From positions 496,001 to 560,000 of the forward strand of contig JAJNNY010000017.1 of the NCBI GenBank assembly GCA_022453515.1: a DNA stretch of 64,000 bases. Reading direction: 5' to 3'. Under the pieces are notes generated by a model. It was not told where the DNA came from, searched no databases, and worked only from the letters and a program-made list of their open reading frames with translations. Position 1 is the first letter of the stretch; each line of letters opens with the position of its first letter. Shown one piece after another: positions 24,699-35,200 of the stretch. Source of the stretch: Astrocystis sublimbata. Taxonomy: Eukaryota; Ascomycota; Sordariomycetes; Xylariales; Xylariaceae. The translations under genes and the position numbers were made by a program.

Positions 24699-27650
24699 CT
24701 ACCTCTCTCTCTCCTTCCCCTTCTCTTTGTCGGTCGCAGACGGGGCCGGTGTGCCTTTGTGCTTCCGGCGCACCGGCTGGTACACATCGTTGAAGTTCAT
24801 CGAGACGCCGAGGAAGCGGAGGTCGATGTCAGGCTGGTAGGCCAGGTCACCGAGGAGGATCTGTAGACGAGTGCGGAAACGGTCGCCCAGGTGCTTGAGC
24901 CTGTCCCGGAGGGCCGGGAACTCGCTGTGCGGACCCGCGACATTATCATCGTTCTGCTCGTCCTCGGCCGCGGCGCCGCCGGCGCGGAAGTCGGCCTCCT
25001 GCCGCCGCGTAAAGTCCGACACCGACCATGAGTACAACCCGTCGACGCAGTCGCGGTACGAGAGCATCGTGCGCAGCAGCTCGCCGAGCTGGATCATGTA
25101 GCTGTTATCGTCCTCCTCGTTCGTGGCTGTGCTGGCGTTGGATGAGGAAGCAGCGACGAAGCGCTTCCTGCGCGCGCCGAGGAGGCCTTTGTGGGTGATG
25201 GAGTTCAGGTAGTGCTTGTGTGCCTTGATGATGTCGTCAAGCGTGGCGTCTTCGCGCTTCAGGCGCGCCTGGAGCTCAGTCCAGGAGCTTTCGATGACCT
25301 CGAAGAGGATGTAGAATTGCAGCTGACCGACGAAGAAGATCATCTCGGTGAGGGAGCCGCGGGTAGTCTTCCACGTCTCTTGTACCACGGCGTGGTCTGT
25401 TTGTAGGACGCCCCGCGAGCCCGTGGTGACTTTCCTCCAGGTAGATGATAGGGCGAACTCGACTCGCTTGATACGCCAGAGGAAGTTGAAAACCTTCAGG
25501 TATTGACGGTTGCCCCAGTCGGATACGACAACGTCTACGGGCGCGTCGATCTTGTATTCGAGGGTGAAACAGTCCCAGCCTATATCGCCGTGGGACAATT
25601 GAAGCATTCGGGCATCTAGACGACGAAGGACTTCTGGAGAATCATACTGAGCATTCGATCCGCGAATCGCGTGCTCGAGCTGCGCAGTCAGCGTGTGTCT
25701 GTACTGGGCACCAGCAGGTCGGTCTAGGTTGGCCGCGAGAGACTCCATCAGGAGGGCAATAAAGTCGCCCTGACCCAGGAGAATATAGCTCTTGAGCGCC
25801 TGGAGGTGTTCAAAGAGATGAAACTTGTGGGTCATGAGATGCACCAAGCGGCGCATCGTGATTTTGTACGCATCGTCGATCCAGGCTTCGAGTGTCTGGG
25901 TATCTCCGTAACGCAGCTCCTTTGATGATGCTTTAGAGTAGGTTTCTACCCATTGGGCGTCGCCACAGCTGTGGCGGATGAAGTTGAGGGATTTCCCAAT
26001 CAAATGAACTTTGTTTGCAAACTCCAGTGTCACGATAGAGGGAATCATTAGATGCGCCATGTCGTATTTCTCATCCCAAACATTAGTAGACCCTGTTTTT
26101 GCCTTGGCAGCTGCATCTGGTGATTTTAAGTGCACGAAGAACTCCAAATAAGGATCGGAAAGTTCGCCGTCATATATCCAATGCCGGAGAATATCATAGA
26201 ATGGCCGTGTTACGGGCCCTAAGAGGCGTTCCACAAAGGCACCAACAATGGGGTCACCGTGCGATGCTGAAAAGGAATGGATAAGCGAGATGATCTGGCC
26301 GCCCTTCCTGGTCTTCGACTCTTCGGCTATCAAGCTGAGGAGCCTTAATCCCATGGTCGCCTCGCGGGTCCAGATCACGCAGCGTTTCAAAGTGACACCG
26401 GCTTTGCCAATGCCACTTCGAGGTGCCGTCTCGTCGATGGACGCTAGAGCACGTCGTATCTGACCTTCTAGCGTTGCTACGAGAGTCAGATAGGAGCGGA
26501 GCTCGTCATTGATGGCAGCCCGTAGGCTTTGGTCGAGAAGGCCCCTTGCGGGTGTCTTGACAAAGTCTTGAAGGGATTTGCACAGGAGAGACGGCTCGGC
26601 GAGTGTGTGAAGTAGGCCAATCAGGGGCGGTGGGAGCGATGGCGGCAACTTGAGGGAGTAGTCTGGGCCGAATGGGAGTGTGGCAGAAGAGACACCCTGT
26701 AATGTATAGGGAAGATCTCTCAGCAAGGTTGGCTCAGGCGGCTCGATGCCAAAGTAGTTTTCCGCCAATAGTTTAGACTTGATGGAAACGTCTCGCTTCG
26801 GTGGATCGGCGCTCGAGTCGTCAGCGGGTGTTCTGTTGCGCTTCCACTCGCTCGGGGACACGGGGCGCCTGGAGCTGGCGGCGGGAACATCGCCATCTGA
26901 CAGCCTCGACTCCTTTGGATTCCTCAAGACGTCGCGCAGATCGGTTGGACGGTAGGCACCAGGACCGGGACCGGGAGGTGGGACCATGTCGTCCTCACTA
27001 TCGCGGTCGGACGGACTGAGCGACCCGTACTCTTCCCGGTCTCGCTGTCTCTGCCGCCTTGCTTCCTCGTGCTGGTATTCGGCGAAAGCAGCGGCATCGG
27101 GCAGGCTCGGGTCGGGGGAGTCGGTCAGCTGGTGCAGAAGATAGAGCATTGCCCATTTCTGGTCCAAGATGGGCAGTGCAAGCAGTCTGGAGTAGAGGTT
27201 GGAGAAGCGCAAGGCCACGTTGGGGTCGGATTGGACCAGGCGGCGGCGGATGAGCTCCGAGGCATGGTTCTGGTCGGCCAAGGGCGGCGGGTGAGGTCTA
27301 GAGAGCGACTCTGGGCATTAGCGACCGCGTGTCCGTCGTTTGCCCCTTCTCCTCCCTCTCACCCTCTCGCCCTCTCGCCCTCTCCTCCCTCTTCAAGTCC
27401 CAACTCGGGTGCCATCCTGGGGGACGGATCCTGGGGAGGGGAGGGCAAAGCGCGCCACATCTTCACACTTGGTCGGGGGAGCGGTGCGCACTTGCCGTTC
27501 GAGCTGCTCTCTGACATGCTGAAAGAGGACGTCGTGCCTCTGCTGGTTCTCGTCTTCGGAGCTGTGGGGGTTGTCGGGTATTATCTGGGAGATGAGGCGG
27601 TTGATGCTGGTATCAACGCGCTTCGAGCGGTCGGGACCTGCTCGAGACAT
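24699..27650 (-). CDS. GCP3: gamma-tubulin complex component 3 (Alp6/Spc98 type), two exons
   Basis: Part of the gamma-tubulin small complex that nucleates microtubules at the spindle pole body. The main exon is 27297-24699. Its first in-frame codon resembling a start is TTG, so a first exon was sought: 27650-27469 begins with ATG (MSRAGPDRSKRVDTSINRLI) and joins across a 171-bp intron (gtgtga...ctctag), giving 926 residues. The donor GTGTGA is acceptable but not strong, so the exact junction is less sure than the exon. GCP3-specific matches include HLFEHLQALKSYILLGQGDF, DSPEVLRRLDARMLQLSHGD, GWDCFTLEYKIDAP and FNFLWRIKRVEF, then a C-terminal DLRFLGVSMNFNDVYQ. These follow the order of GCP3 rather than GCP2 proteins. 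A disordered linker (about residues 125-230) separates the N-terminal helices from the gamma-tubulin-ring domains. The gene is divergent from HFI1. Confidence 0.92.
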
Positions 27651-28202
27651 GATAGCATCTTGGCTGTGAGAGGCCGATGTATGATCATGGACAGTGCACA
27701 ATTACTGTTGTTGTGGGTATGTGATGTGTGTATGTTGAAGTATCTATGTAATGTACCTCTAGGTAGGTAGGTAAGATGATGGTGGTGGGCTGGCTTTGGC
27801 TGGTGGGTTGCAAACGCGACACGCCCGACGAGATGATCCTGGAGATGCCTTAGGGTACTTAGGTACTTATCTAAGGTACTTACATGGACCGAGTGGGATG
27901 GGTAAGGTGAGGTAAGGTAACATGTTGCCTGTTCGTTCGTTACCGTTTAGTGTTACCTGCAGCCGCAAGCCACCATCCGGTTATTCCCACTGTAATTGTG
28001 TTGGATTAAGAACGAGTACAGTAGGCACCACCTAGGGGGACCTGTTGCAGTGCCTTACCTCCCTACCTACTTAGTACCTAAGTAGGTACAGTACACCACA
28101 CCTTACACACCCGACTTCAGTGCGTGGTGACTGACTGTATGGACACATCGAAACGCACTGTATAGGGGGTTCCGCAAGGGACCGTGGGCTACGGTGGGTG
28201 AC
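27651..28202. other. GCP3 promoter side of the divergent GCP3-HFI1 region
   Basis: This 552-bp stretch runs from the GCP3 start to the inverted-repeat element. It is rich in TAGGTA/TACCTA words (27760-27775, 27850-27880, 28070-28090). A 10-bp copy of the element end (GCTACGGTGG) lies at 28189-28198, just outside the element. Confidence 0.5.
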
Positions 28203-28771
28203 TACGGTGGCCCATTGCTATATCTTTAAATCTGTGCCATATGCCCCGTAATTTCTGAATTCGTACACACCCCCTCTTATACCTACGCAACTAACCTTTC
28301 AACAAGTGCCTGCGTAGCTCCTAATTTGCATGCGCGATTTCTATTTCGTATGTGTGCTTTCTATTTCGTATACGCGCCTTCTATTTTATATACGCGCTTG
28401 CTATCTACTAGATGCCTAGGTACATAGGTACATTTACGCGTCAAAGGGTCTTTTTAGGAAAATACCTAGAGGGGTATAGACTTGGCACAATATATGGGGC
28501 AGTATGTGGCGTAGGCTGTGGCGTGCTAAGCCTTGGCGTGGCCTGTGGGGCATGGCCTGTGGCGTAGGCTATAACGTAATCCAAAAGAGTGGGGCGGCAT
28601 GACCTACGCGGGGTAGGAACTACCTACACAGGCATCCCGTAGGCTAGGGCGTAGTGTAGGTCTTCACCTACGCAGACCCCTTTACGCGTATTCAATCGCA
28701 CCCTGGGGTAGGCGTATTTGAATTCTGGGGCATATGGCACAGATTTAGAGTTTAAGCAATGGGCCACCGTA
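28203..28771. mobile_element. MITE-like terminal-inverted-repeat element, noncoding
   Basis: The two ends are inverted copies of about 45 bp that begin TACGGTGGCCCATTGC and continue through AAATCTGTGCCATATGCCCC; I count 41 of 45 matching positions. The element is 569 bp and encodes no transposase. It is flanked on both sides by GGTGAC (28197-28202 and 28772-28777), which may be a 6-bp target-site duplication. Alternatively the terminal TA dinucleotides are a Tc1/mariner-type TA duplication and the flanks coincidental. Inside are four diverged 20-bp tandem units (28333-28412, core CTATTTCGTATACGC), a stretch of GTGGCGTAGGC-like words (28505-28575), and two ACGCGT boxes (28436-28441, 28684-28689) within inverted subterminal sequences. 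It fits a nonautonomous DNA transposon remnant in a shared promoter. The inverted repeats are seen directly; the class is not settled. Confidence 0.82.
28333..28412. repeat. 20-bp tandem repeat, about four diverged copies
   Basis: Four units of about 20 bp share the core CTATTTCGTATACGC, decaying towards the right (third unit CTATTTTATATACGC, fourth CTATCTACTAGATGC). It lies inside the inverted-repeat element and looks like subterminal repeats of a DNA transposon. Confidence 0.7.
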
Positions 28772-28777
28772 GGTGAC

Positions 28778-29395
28778 TTCGGTTAGGTAGTGTATACTTC
28801 TCCTCTTACCTGTCCAATACCAGCGTTGATTGTCTTTCCTCGCCAGCCACAAGTACCAGCAACCTCAGTCCCTGCAGCGCCTGCGACGTGCCGCCCTCTA
28901 CCGAGACTTTGTCCACCGCAAGCCGCGTGCCGTCCGTCCAACACCTGAGTTCCCACCGCGGACCACATCCTGCTCACCTGGGCAGTCAGTCACCCGATCG
29001 CCAGCCAGATAGCCACGGCGTTCATCATCGCATGGCAGCCACCCGCAGCCCGTTCCCATCAATCTGAAGCTATAATCGTGGTCGCATGCGCTGAGGCTAC
29101 GACGCCCATGGGCTTGAGTCCCTGATTTCGCGCCGCGCGAGGTCTCCTACCTATAGCCGTAACGCGACGTCTCCCTGCCAGTCTTGGTCTCCCTGCCAGG
29201 CTGCCAGACTGCCAGACTGCCACGCGCCTCAGCATCTGTATGCATGCACACTATTGTGCTGTCACCCTATCCCCGAACCCCAGCCCTCGCGGCCGGGTCC
29301 TATAGCTACTTTGTCAGATCGTCGTGCCTCCGTTTCCCGACTTTCCCCAGCCGGACCGTGAGACTGTCCATCGCCCATCGCCCATCGATCCGAAC
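28778..29395. other. HFI1 promoter side of the divergent GCP3-HFI1 region
   Basis: This 618-bp GC-rich stretch precedes the HFI1 start and must contain its promoter and leader. It has a short run of CTGCCAG words at 29172-29223 and no supported gene. Confidence 0.5.
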
Positions 29396-30953
29396 ATGCC
29401 CGACATCGACCCGGCGGCGCTGAGCAGCCGCCCGTCCGTCGGCCTCTCCACCCCCGTATTAAAACCGATCAACGTCTCGACGCCGACCGCCCAGAAGATC
29501 ACCAAAACAAGCCAGATCATCCCTGCCCGTATCGACCTAGAACCGCTCTATGCGAGCTTGAAGGCTGCCATTGGCCTTGAGCAATGGAACACCTACAAAG
29601 ATGCCACCACCCAGTTTGTCCTGGGTACGTCCCTGCTGCCGCCAGCCTCGCCCCTCGTTGCTTAAGCTGACCATGCGGCGCATTCATTAGGCCGGTTGAA
29701 CCAGGTAGAATATTCCGAGCGCATCGACCCCATTCTTGCCTCCCCCAATGGCGAGAAGGACCATCTGCATAACCAGCTTTTGGCCGCCGTGTATGGTAAC
29801 CTGACGAGGGAGATGCCCGATCAGGGGCTCGCCCCCTGGGTTTCCGCGAACGACAAGCCGGCCGCCAATGTGGGCGCGAAGCCTGTGACAGGCGATGCCG
29901 CTGAGCGGAGGTTGAAGGCCGAGGTCATGCAGCTTCCCACCCGCGACAGAAGGCGCATCAAAGACTTAGCGCTGAATGACGTGCGTTCGCCCCCGCACAC
30001 AAGGACACCCACCAGCACTGCTAAACTGACTTGGACCAGTTCGATCCCCACGATGCCATGGCCGACATGTTCATGGACCACCACCGCGGCAGAAGCACAC
30101 GGGCTCCAGACGTACCCCAGAGCGCTACGGGTCTCAATGGCATGAGTAAGTTGGCAAGAGAGACACCCCGCCGCTCCTTGCTTTCTTTTGTTTTTTCTCC
30201 AAAATGCACCTTCTGACTCTGGCAGACTTGGACCTGGAGATACGGAAGCGGTTCGCGCAACCTTTAGCCGTCGAATCTGGAGAGTTCCCTGACGTCCCGA
30301 GCATCGAGTCGCGGATGCTGCCGATCTCCTACGCCGCTGGTCTGGTTGGTGGCCATGCGCCCGATGTCGCGCAGTTCATGACGATTGCAACCGAAACCCA
30401 CATAAAAGAATTTATATCCACGATCCTAGGGAGAACAAGAAGTAATGGCCCCGGCGAATCGGGGAGCGCAGGATTTGGAGCTGGCGCTGGATGGATACAG
30501 ACGCACAAATATCGCCGTCAGCTGCAGAAAGAAGAAGCAGCCTTCGCTCGGGGAGAGTTATCGAGGGATAAAAGCGGGTTACTCCCCATCGAAGCTAAAG
30601 CCGCGAGCGAGCGTCCCCCCCTATCGATGGCAGACTTGAGGCTAGCATTGGAGATTGGGGACTGCGGCATCAGCACGTTGCCAATCATTCGCCAGTCTGT
30701 CCAGCATACCTATAGGGATGGTGAGCTGGATCACTACAATCATTACACCTATGTTCCTGGATTTATAGAGCCGCTGCCTGCGGACACGAAGGCCACCAAC
30801 GGGGTCCACGGCAGCCATGCGAGTCAAACGGCCAACGGCGCGGCACCAGAGCCCATGGATATTGATGAAGACGAGTCGTTGTGGCCGGGCGTCGACGGGC
30901 CTGATATGGCTATATTCGACAGCGTGCTAGATGGACTGTTGGCCATCCCCTAG
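29396..30953 (+). CDS. HFI1: SAGA complex subunit Hfi1/Ada1, four exons
   Basis: Hfi1/Ada1 is a structural subunit of the SAGA histone acetyltransferase coactivator, where its histone-fold part pairs with Taf12. Exons 29396-29624, 29691-29980, 30040-30145 and 30226-30953 (introns of 66, 59 and 80 bp) give 450 residues. The SAGA-Tad1 family is recognised from [18 protein letters not shown] (about residues 43-60), [45 protein letters not shown], then after the splices [14 protein letters not shown] and [16 protein letters not shown], and [12 protein letters not shown]. The tail ends with an acidic stretch ([13 protein letters not shown]). The start ATG opens [12 protein letters not shown]; upstream in-frame codons lack an ATG. 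The gene diverges from GCP3, with the inverted-repeat element in between. Confidence 0.92.
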
Positions 30954-31187
30954 CTGTTCCCGTTCTCTCGCTGTACGTATATTGGACTTTGCATGAGCAT
31001 TGGTTTGGCGCAAAAGGAAGGGGCGGGAGCAACTGGTTGGAAAGACCAAAAGACGGCGTTTGGTGTTCTTGGGTTCTGGTGCACTGGAGGTCATATATAC
31101 TGATACTTGGTCGGCGATACCCCGTTTTGTTTGTTGTTCGATGCATTTTATCTGTCGCAGGCGATGTATTCGTCTGTAGACTGTCGT

Positions 31188-31249
31188 AGCGAGAGGGGGA
31201 GGGAGAAGGAGAGAAGGAGAGAGAGAGGGGGGGGGGGGGGGGGGGGGGG
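31188..31249. repeat. polypurine tract ending in G23
   Basis: An uninterrupted purine stretch (GA-rich) ends in 23 consecutive guanines (31227-31249), 235 to 296 bp after the HFI1 stop codon. Such tracts can form triplex or G-quadruplex structures and vary in length by slippage; the exact G count may also be a sequencing artefact. Confidence 0.75.
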
Positions 31250-31943
31250 CATGATACTGAGTAAGAGAGTGCTCTCTCTCGTGGGAGGGAAGCAAGACAA
31301 GACATTGGCAGCGGCGGCGACACATGATGGAAAGCCGAGGACGCAAACCAGCCCGATGTTGTGTCCCATCTCGCTCAAGAATGACGACGTCATGAACCGC
31401 GTTTGTACTTGAGAATAACTGCCGGTTGAGTGCGAGGTCAAGTACATGTAGTCTATGATATGAACAAAATTTGGAGCATTGCTGCTGGCCTTGGGTGCGT
31501 GGTCTCGGGAAGGACATCTGGGACGACATCCGAGGCGACTTCTGGGGTCGGTTAACCTCAGGGCTGTCTCCGAATGGGCAATGCAGATAGGCCCGGGCTT
31601 CTCTGACTCTTGATTCCTTTGGCACTGGATCAACTGGCGCAACCTTAATCTTTTTGAGATCCATCGAAACGAAACCCGTGAGATGCCTATTGCACCTAAA
31701 CCATGATCTCAACAAGTCGTAGATAACACTTCCAGGGCGTTTACTTGAACCTTAGGTACCTATAGTACCCCTGATGATGTAGGCACTCTAGGTCGCCTAC
31801 ATGTCCTTGATAGCGCTAGATACTCCCAATTTTAAGTGGGTACCTATATGTACCTACCTATATGTACCTCTTGCCTCCTAATTAGGTACCCCATGACGTT
31901 TCTCGCGCCATGTCCCACTATTCTGCAGCTTGACGCGGCGGGC

Positions 31944-31958
31944 ACGCGTCTTTGGCGC
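31944..31958. promoter_or_regulatory. MCB box (ACGCGT) adjoining E2F-like TTTGGCGC
   Basis: ACGCGT at 31944-31949 is followed one base later by TTTGGCGC at 31951-31958, about 260-270 bp before the MRC1 start. ACGCGT is the MBF (Swi6/Mbp1) site of G1/S genes and TTTGGCGC matches the animal E2F consensus. MRC1 is a G1/S-induced gene in yeasts, so MBF control is a reasonable inference. Confidence 0.6.
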
Positions 31959-32215
31959 GTTCCATTAAAGTGCCTTGTCACACCCGCCCTTTTCTAGGTA
32001 CCTATCCTCATACAACCGTGACAAGAAGCCCCCACCACGCATTTACTCTATTTACCTGATCTTTCACCCTTGATACTTAGTAGTTAGTCACTGCTACTCA
32101 ACAGCTTATTTGTTTTTTCTTAGTACCGTTAGTGACATCTCTGAAAGTTGGTGTCGAGTATCATGATATTCTGAAGTGGCTCTCTTGTATCTGTTTCTCT
32201 CCCACCACAGCCACT

Positions 32216-35200
32216 ATGGCTTCCCCTCGTGCGTCTTCGCCAGCAGACGCGACGTCCGCTCCCACCTCACCACAATTGACCCCCCGATCCAAACTCAAGG
32301 CATTGTTGGCGGCTGTGGACAATGCGTCCTCGGACGACGAGAGAGCAGGCCCGATTGACCCCAAGAAGTTATTTGCTACAATCGACAAGAACAAACAGAA
32401 GAGCCGTCCCGACCCAACCACCCAGGACGACAGTGCTGACGCAGAAGACGAAGACGAAGAAGACACCCCCATAATCCGGCCTCGGGGTCGGATGGCTGCG
32501 AGGATGCAAGCCGACGATTCCAAGCCCAACCAGACACCGAAGTCGCCCTCAAATCCTCACAGTGGTCCTATCCGGAAGCCCACACCCGTGGAGGAGGGGG
32601 AGGAGGAAGAAGATATAATAGTAGCACCATCTCGAAGGAGGCTGGCTAGACCAAATCGGCAATCTACCCCGGAACATACTGCTCAGTTAGGCCGACAAGA
32701 GTCGCCCAGTCTCTTCGTGTCTCCTGCTCCATCGGAGCCCAACGCTCTCAGCCCCCAACCAGCACTATCTGACTCCGAAGATGACGATGTGCCTGCGGAT
32801 CTGAGCAAGAACGCTCGGTTCCGGGCCCTAGTTGAGAAGAAAAGGAAAGAGAGACTAGAAAAGGACGTCGAGGAAGAACGCAAACGAAAAGAACGTGCCC
32901 AGCGTGTCGAGCCAACACTGGCAGAATCGGATGCCGACGCGGATGCATCAGACATTTCTGACGACGATGGCGGCCGGAAGCTGACACAAGAAGTCTCTCG
33001 TCCTTCGCGTAAGGCGAGCAGGAAGGCGCTGGAAGAGATGAATCGCGAGACACAGCGGATGAACCGAAGTCTCCAGCTTGCTCACGAGGCGAAAACGAAA
33101 AAGAAAATAAGCAAAGCCACGCTGTTCCAGCGGTTCAACTTCCGAACTGAGGGCAGCACCACCACAACCGAGAGCAAACCAACGGAGTCAAGTCAATCCA
33201 CATCGCCTGGATCGATTCATCACACGGATGCGGAGCTAAATAACAACGGAACGCTGCCCAGCTCACCGTCCGCTCAGGATCCACCAGTCACTGCTGCATC
33301 CACATCTGGGAGCCATGCCCCTGACCTCGAAGACGCGAATGGGGATCTCCTTACTCTAGAAGATGCTCTAACTCAGTTCAAGAACCACAAAAAAGACAAG
33401 GGCAAGGCTGTTGACACAGCAACTCCTCTTATTCAACCCGAACAACCAGCAAAGAGGCAAATGCGTCAAGTTCGGGTCAAGCTTCCTCCTGTGCAGTCTC
33501 ACGCCGCATTGATCGATATCGACGATGAGCTCGAGATCACCAGCGCTCCGAAAAAGGACAGACTAGATGCTATATTTTCCCGCCTTCCCGAGAGCAAGGC
33601 GCAAGAGTCTACTGGGATGAAGATTCTGCGCAATCTTGCTCAAGTTTCATCGCCACCCAAAGAGCCATCACGCGGTCGTAACGCAAAACCATCTATGACC
33701 TTCGGCGAGCTTCACATGTCGCTACAGCAGCGCGCTAAGGCCCAGGCGAAGTTGGAACGCGAACGTCGTCTAGACTACCTACGTTCGAAGGGGATCGTAG
33801 TTCAGACTTCTGAAGAGCGAGCTCGTGAGCAAGAACAGGTTGAGGATATTGTTGCTAGAGCACGTCAAGAAGTTGAAGAGATCATGTTGCGCGAGAGGGA
33901 GGAAGCGAAGAGGATTCGCAAGGAAAAGCTAGAGAGCGGCGAGCTAGACCCCCTTGCCTGGGACGATAGCGACGACGACAGCTATGACGACGATAAGGAA
34001 GGAGGTGAAGAAGTCGAAGCAGTGGATATTTCTGGTTCTGAAGACGGAGAAAATGATGATGGTGACAGCGAAGCTGCTGCTGCCTCTGAGGATGAGAGAG
34101 CTAGTGATCAAAACGAAACGACACCCAACAACCTCATGGTTATGGACGAGGCGGACGAGGCAGATGACGAATCCGAAAATGGCAAATCACCTGCACCTGC
34201 CGTTGATGACTTTTCAGACGATGATGTCGAAGCATTGAAACGTCCAACAGCTCTGCATTCACGACGATCAAAGAAAAACACCCAGATTATTTCGGACGAT
34301 GAAGATGATATTGACATAGAGGCCACTCCCAAACCGAAACGCACATTGCTCAACTCGCCTTCTGTGCCCAGTTCGGGATCTCCTAAGGCACCAACATCAG
34401 TCTTGCGCTCGGCCACCAAAAGCTTCATCCCTGGGCTTCCTATAGCACCTGCAGCGCCTGCTGGCCTGGGGTTGACCCAGATGTTTGCTGGCACGATAGA
34501 TGATAGCCAAGCAGGACCCCTCGGTGGTTCCCCTCTGGAATTCATGCCCAGTATCGATGAATTTCCCGATTCCCAATTCTCTGCCACAGCCGGCCAGTCC
34601 CAGGGCGAGAATATGGTCGCTGATAGCCAGGGGCGTGAAACCCAAACCCAAGGGCTACAATTACACTATACACAGTCACAGGCACATGGTTTTGACAGTC
34701 TTGTGCAGCCAGATGCAACGCAGATGACCGATTTCCTCGAGGCCACACAAGACGCTGGTTTCCAAGACTACACACCTCTGAAGCAACGATTCGTTGAAGC
34801 TCCGCCTTCAACTACAGGCACTGTCCTAGTAAATAGCACCCAAGACGAAGCAGCTGTACCTGAATCTCCGCTCATAAGAAAGCGAGGGAAGCTGCTGCGG
34901 AAAACGGACACAGCTATGCCAAGCACAGCTCTAGTGCCTACGGCGGTCCCTGAGAAACCTGCGGCTGAAGGGTTGTCCGCCGAGACCATTGAGTCAGCTA
35001 GCGCATTCAAGATAATGGAAAAGGCGGCAAGGCGCAAGAAGAAGTTTGATAAAAAGAAGAGCAAGGCGACAGGGATGGTGCAGGAACAGGCCGAAGAATC
35101 CGAGGATGAATACGCGGGTCTCGGAGGCGCGGATGGGGAAGACTCAAGCGACGAGGACGAAGAGCTTGTCAAAGAAATGATAGACGATGCCGTGGGAAAT

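Larger units (their letters stand above)
30954..32215. other. intergenic region HFI1-MRC1
   Basis: About 1.26 kb. It contains a polypurine tract with 23 guanines (31188-31249), TACCTA-rich sequence at 31745-31880, and the MCB/E2F-like pair before MRC1. The minus-strand frame at 30927-31715 crosses the G tract and is not credible as a gene. Confidence 0.55.

Noticed and set aside
30927..31715. 262-codon minus-strand frame downstream of HFI1
   Set aside because: It runs through the G23 tract (as a poly-Pro run) and overlaps the HFI1 3' end in antisense; no family resemblance.
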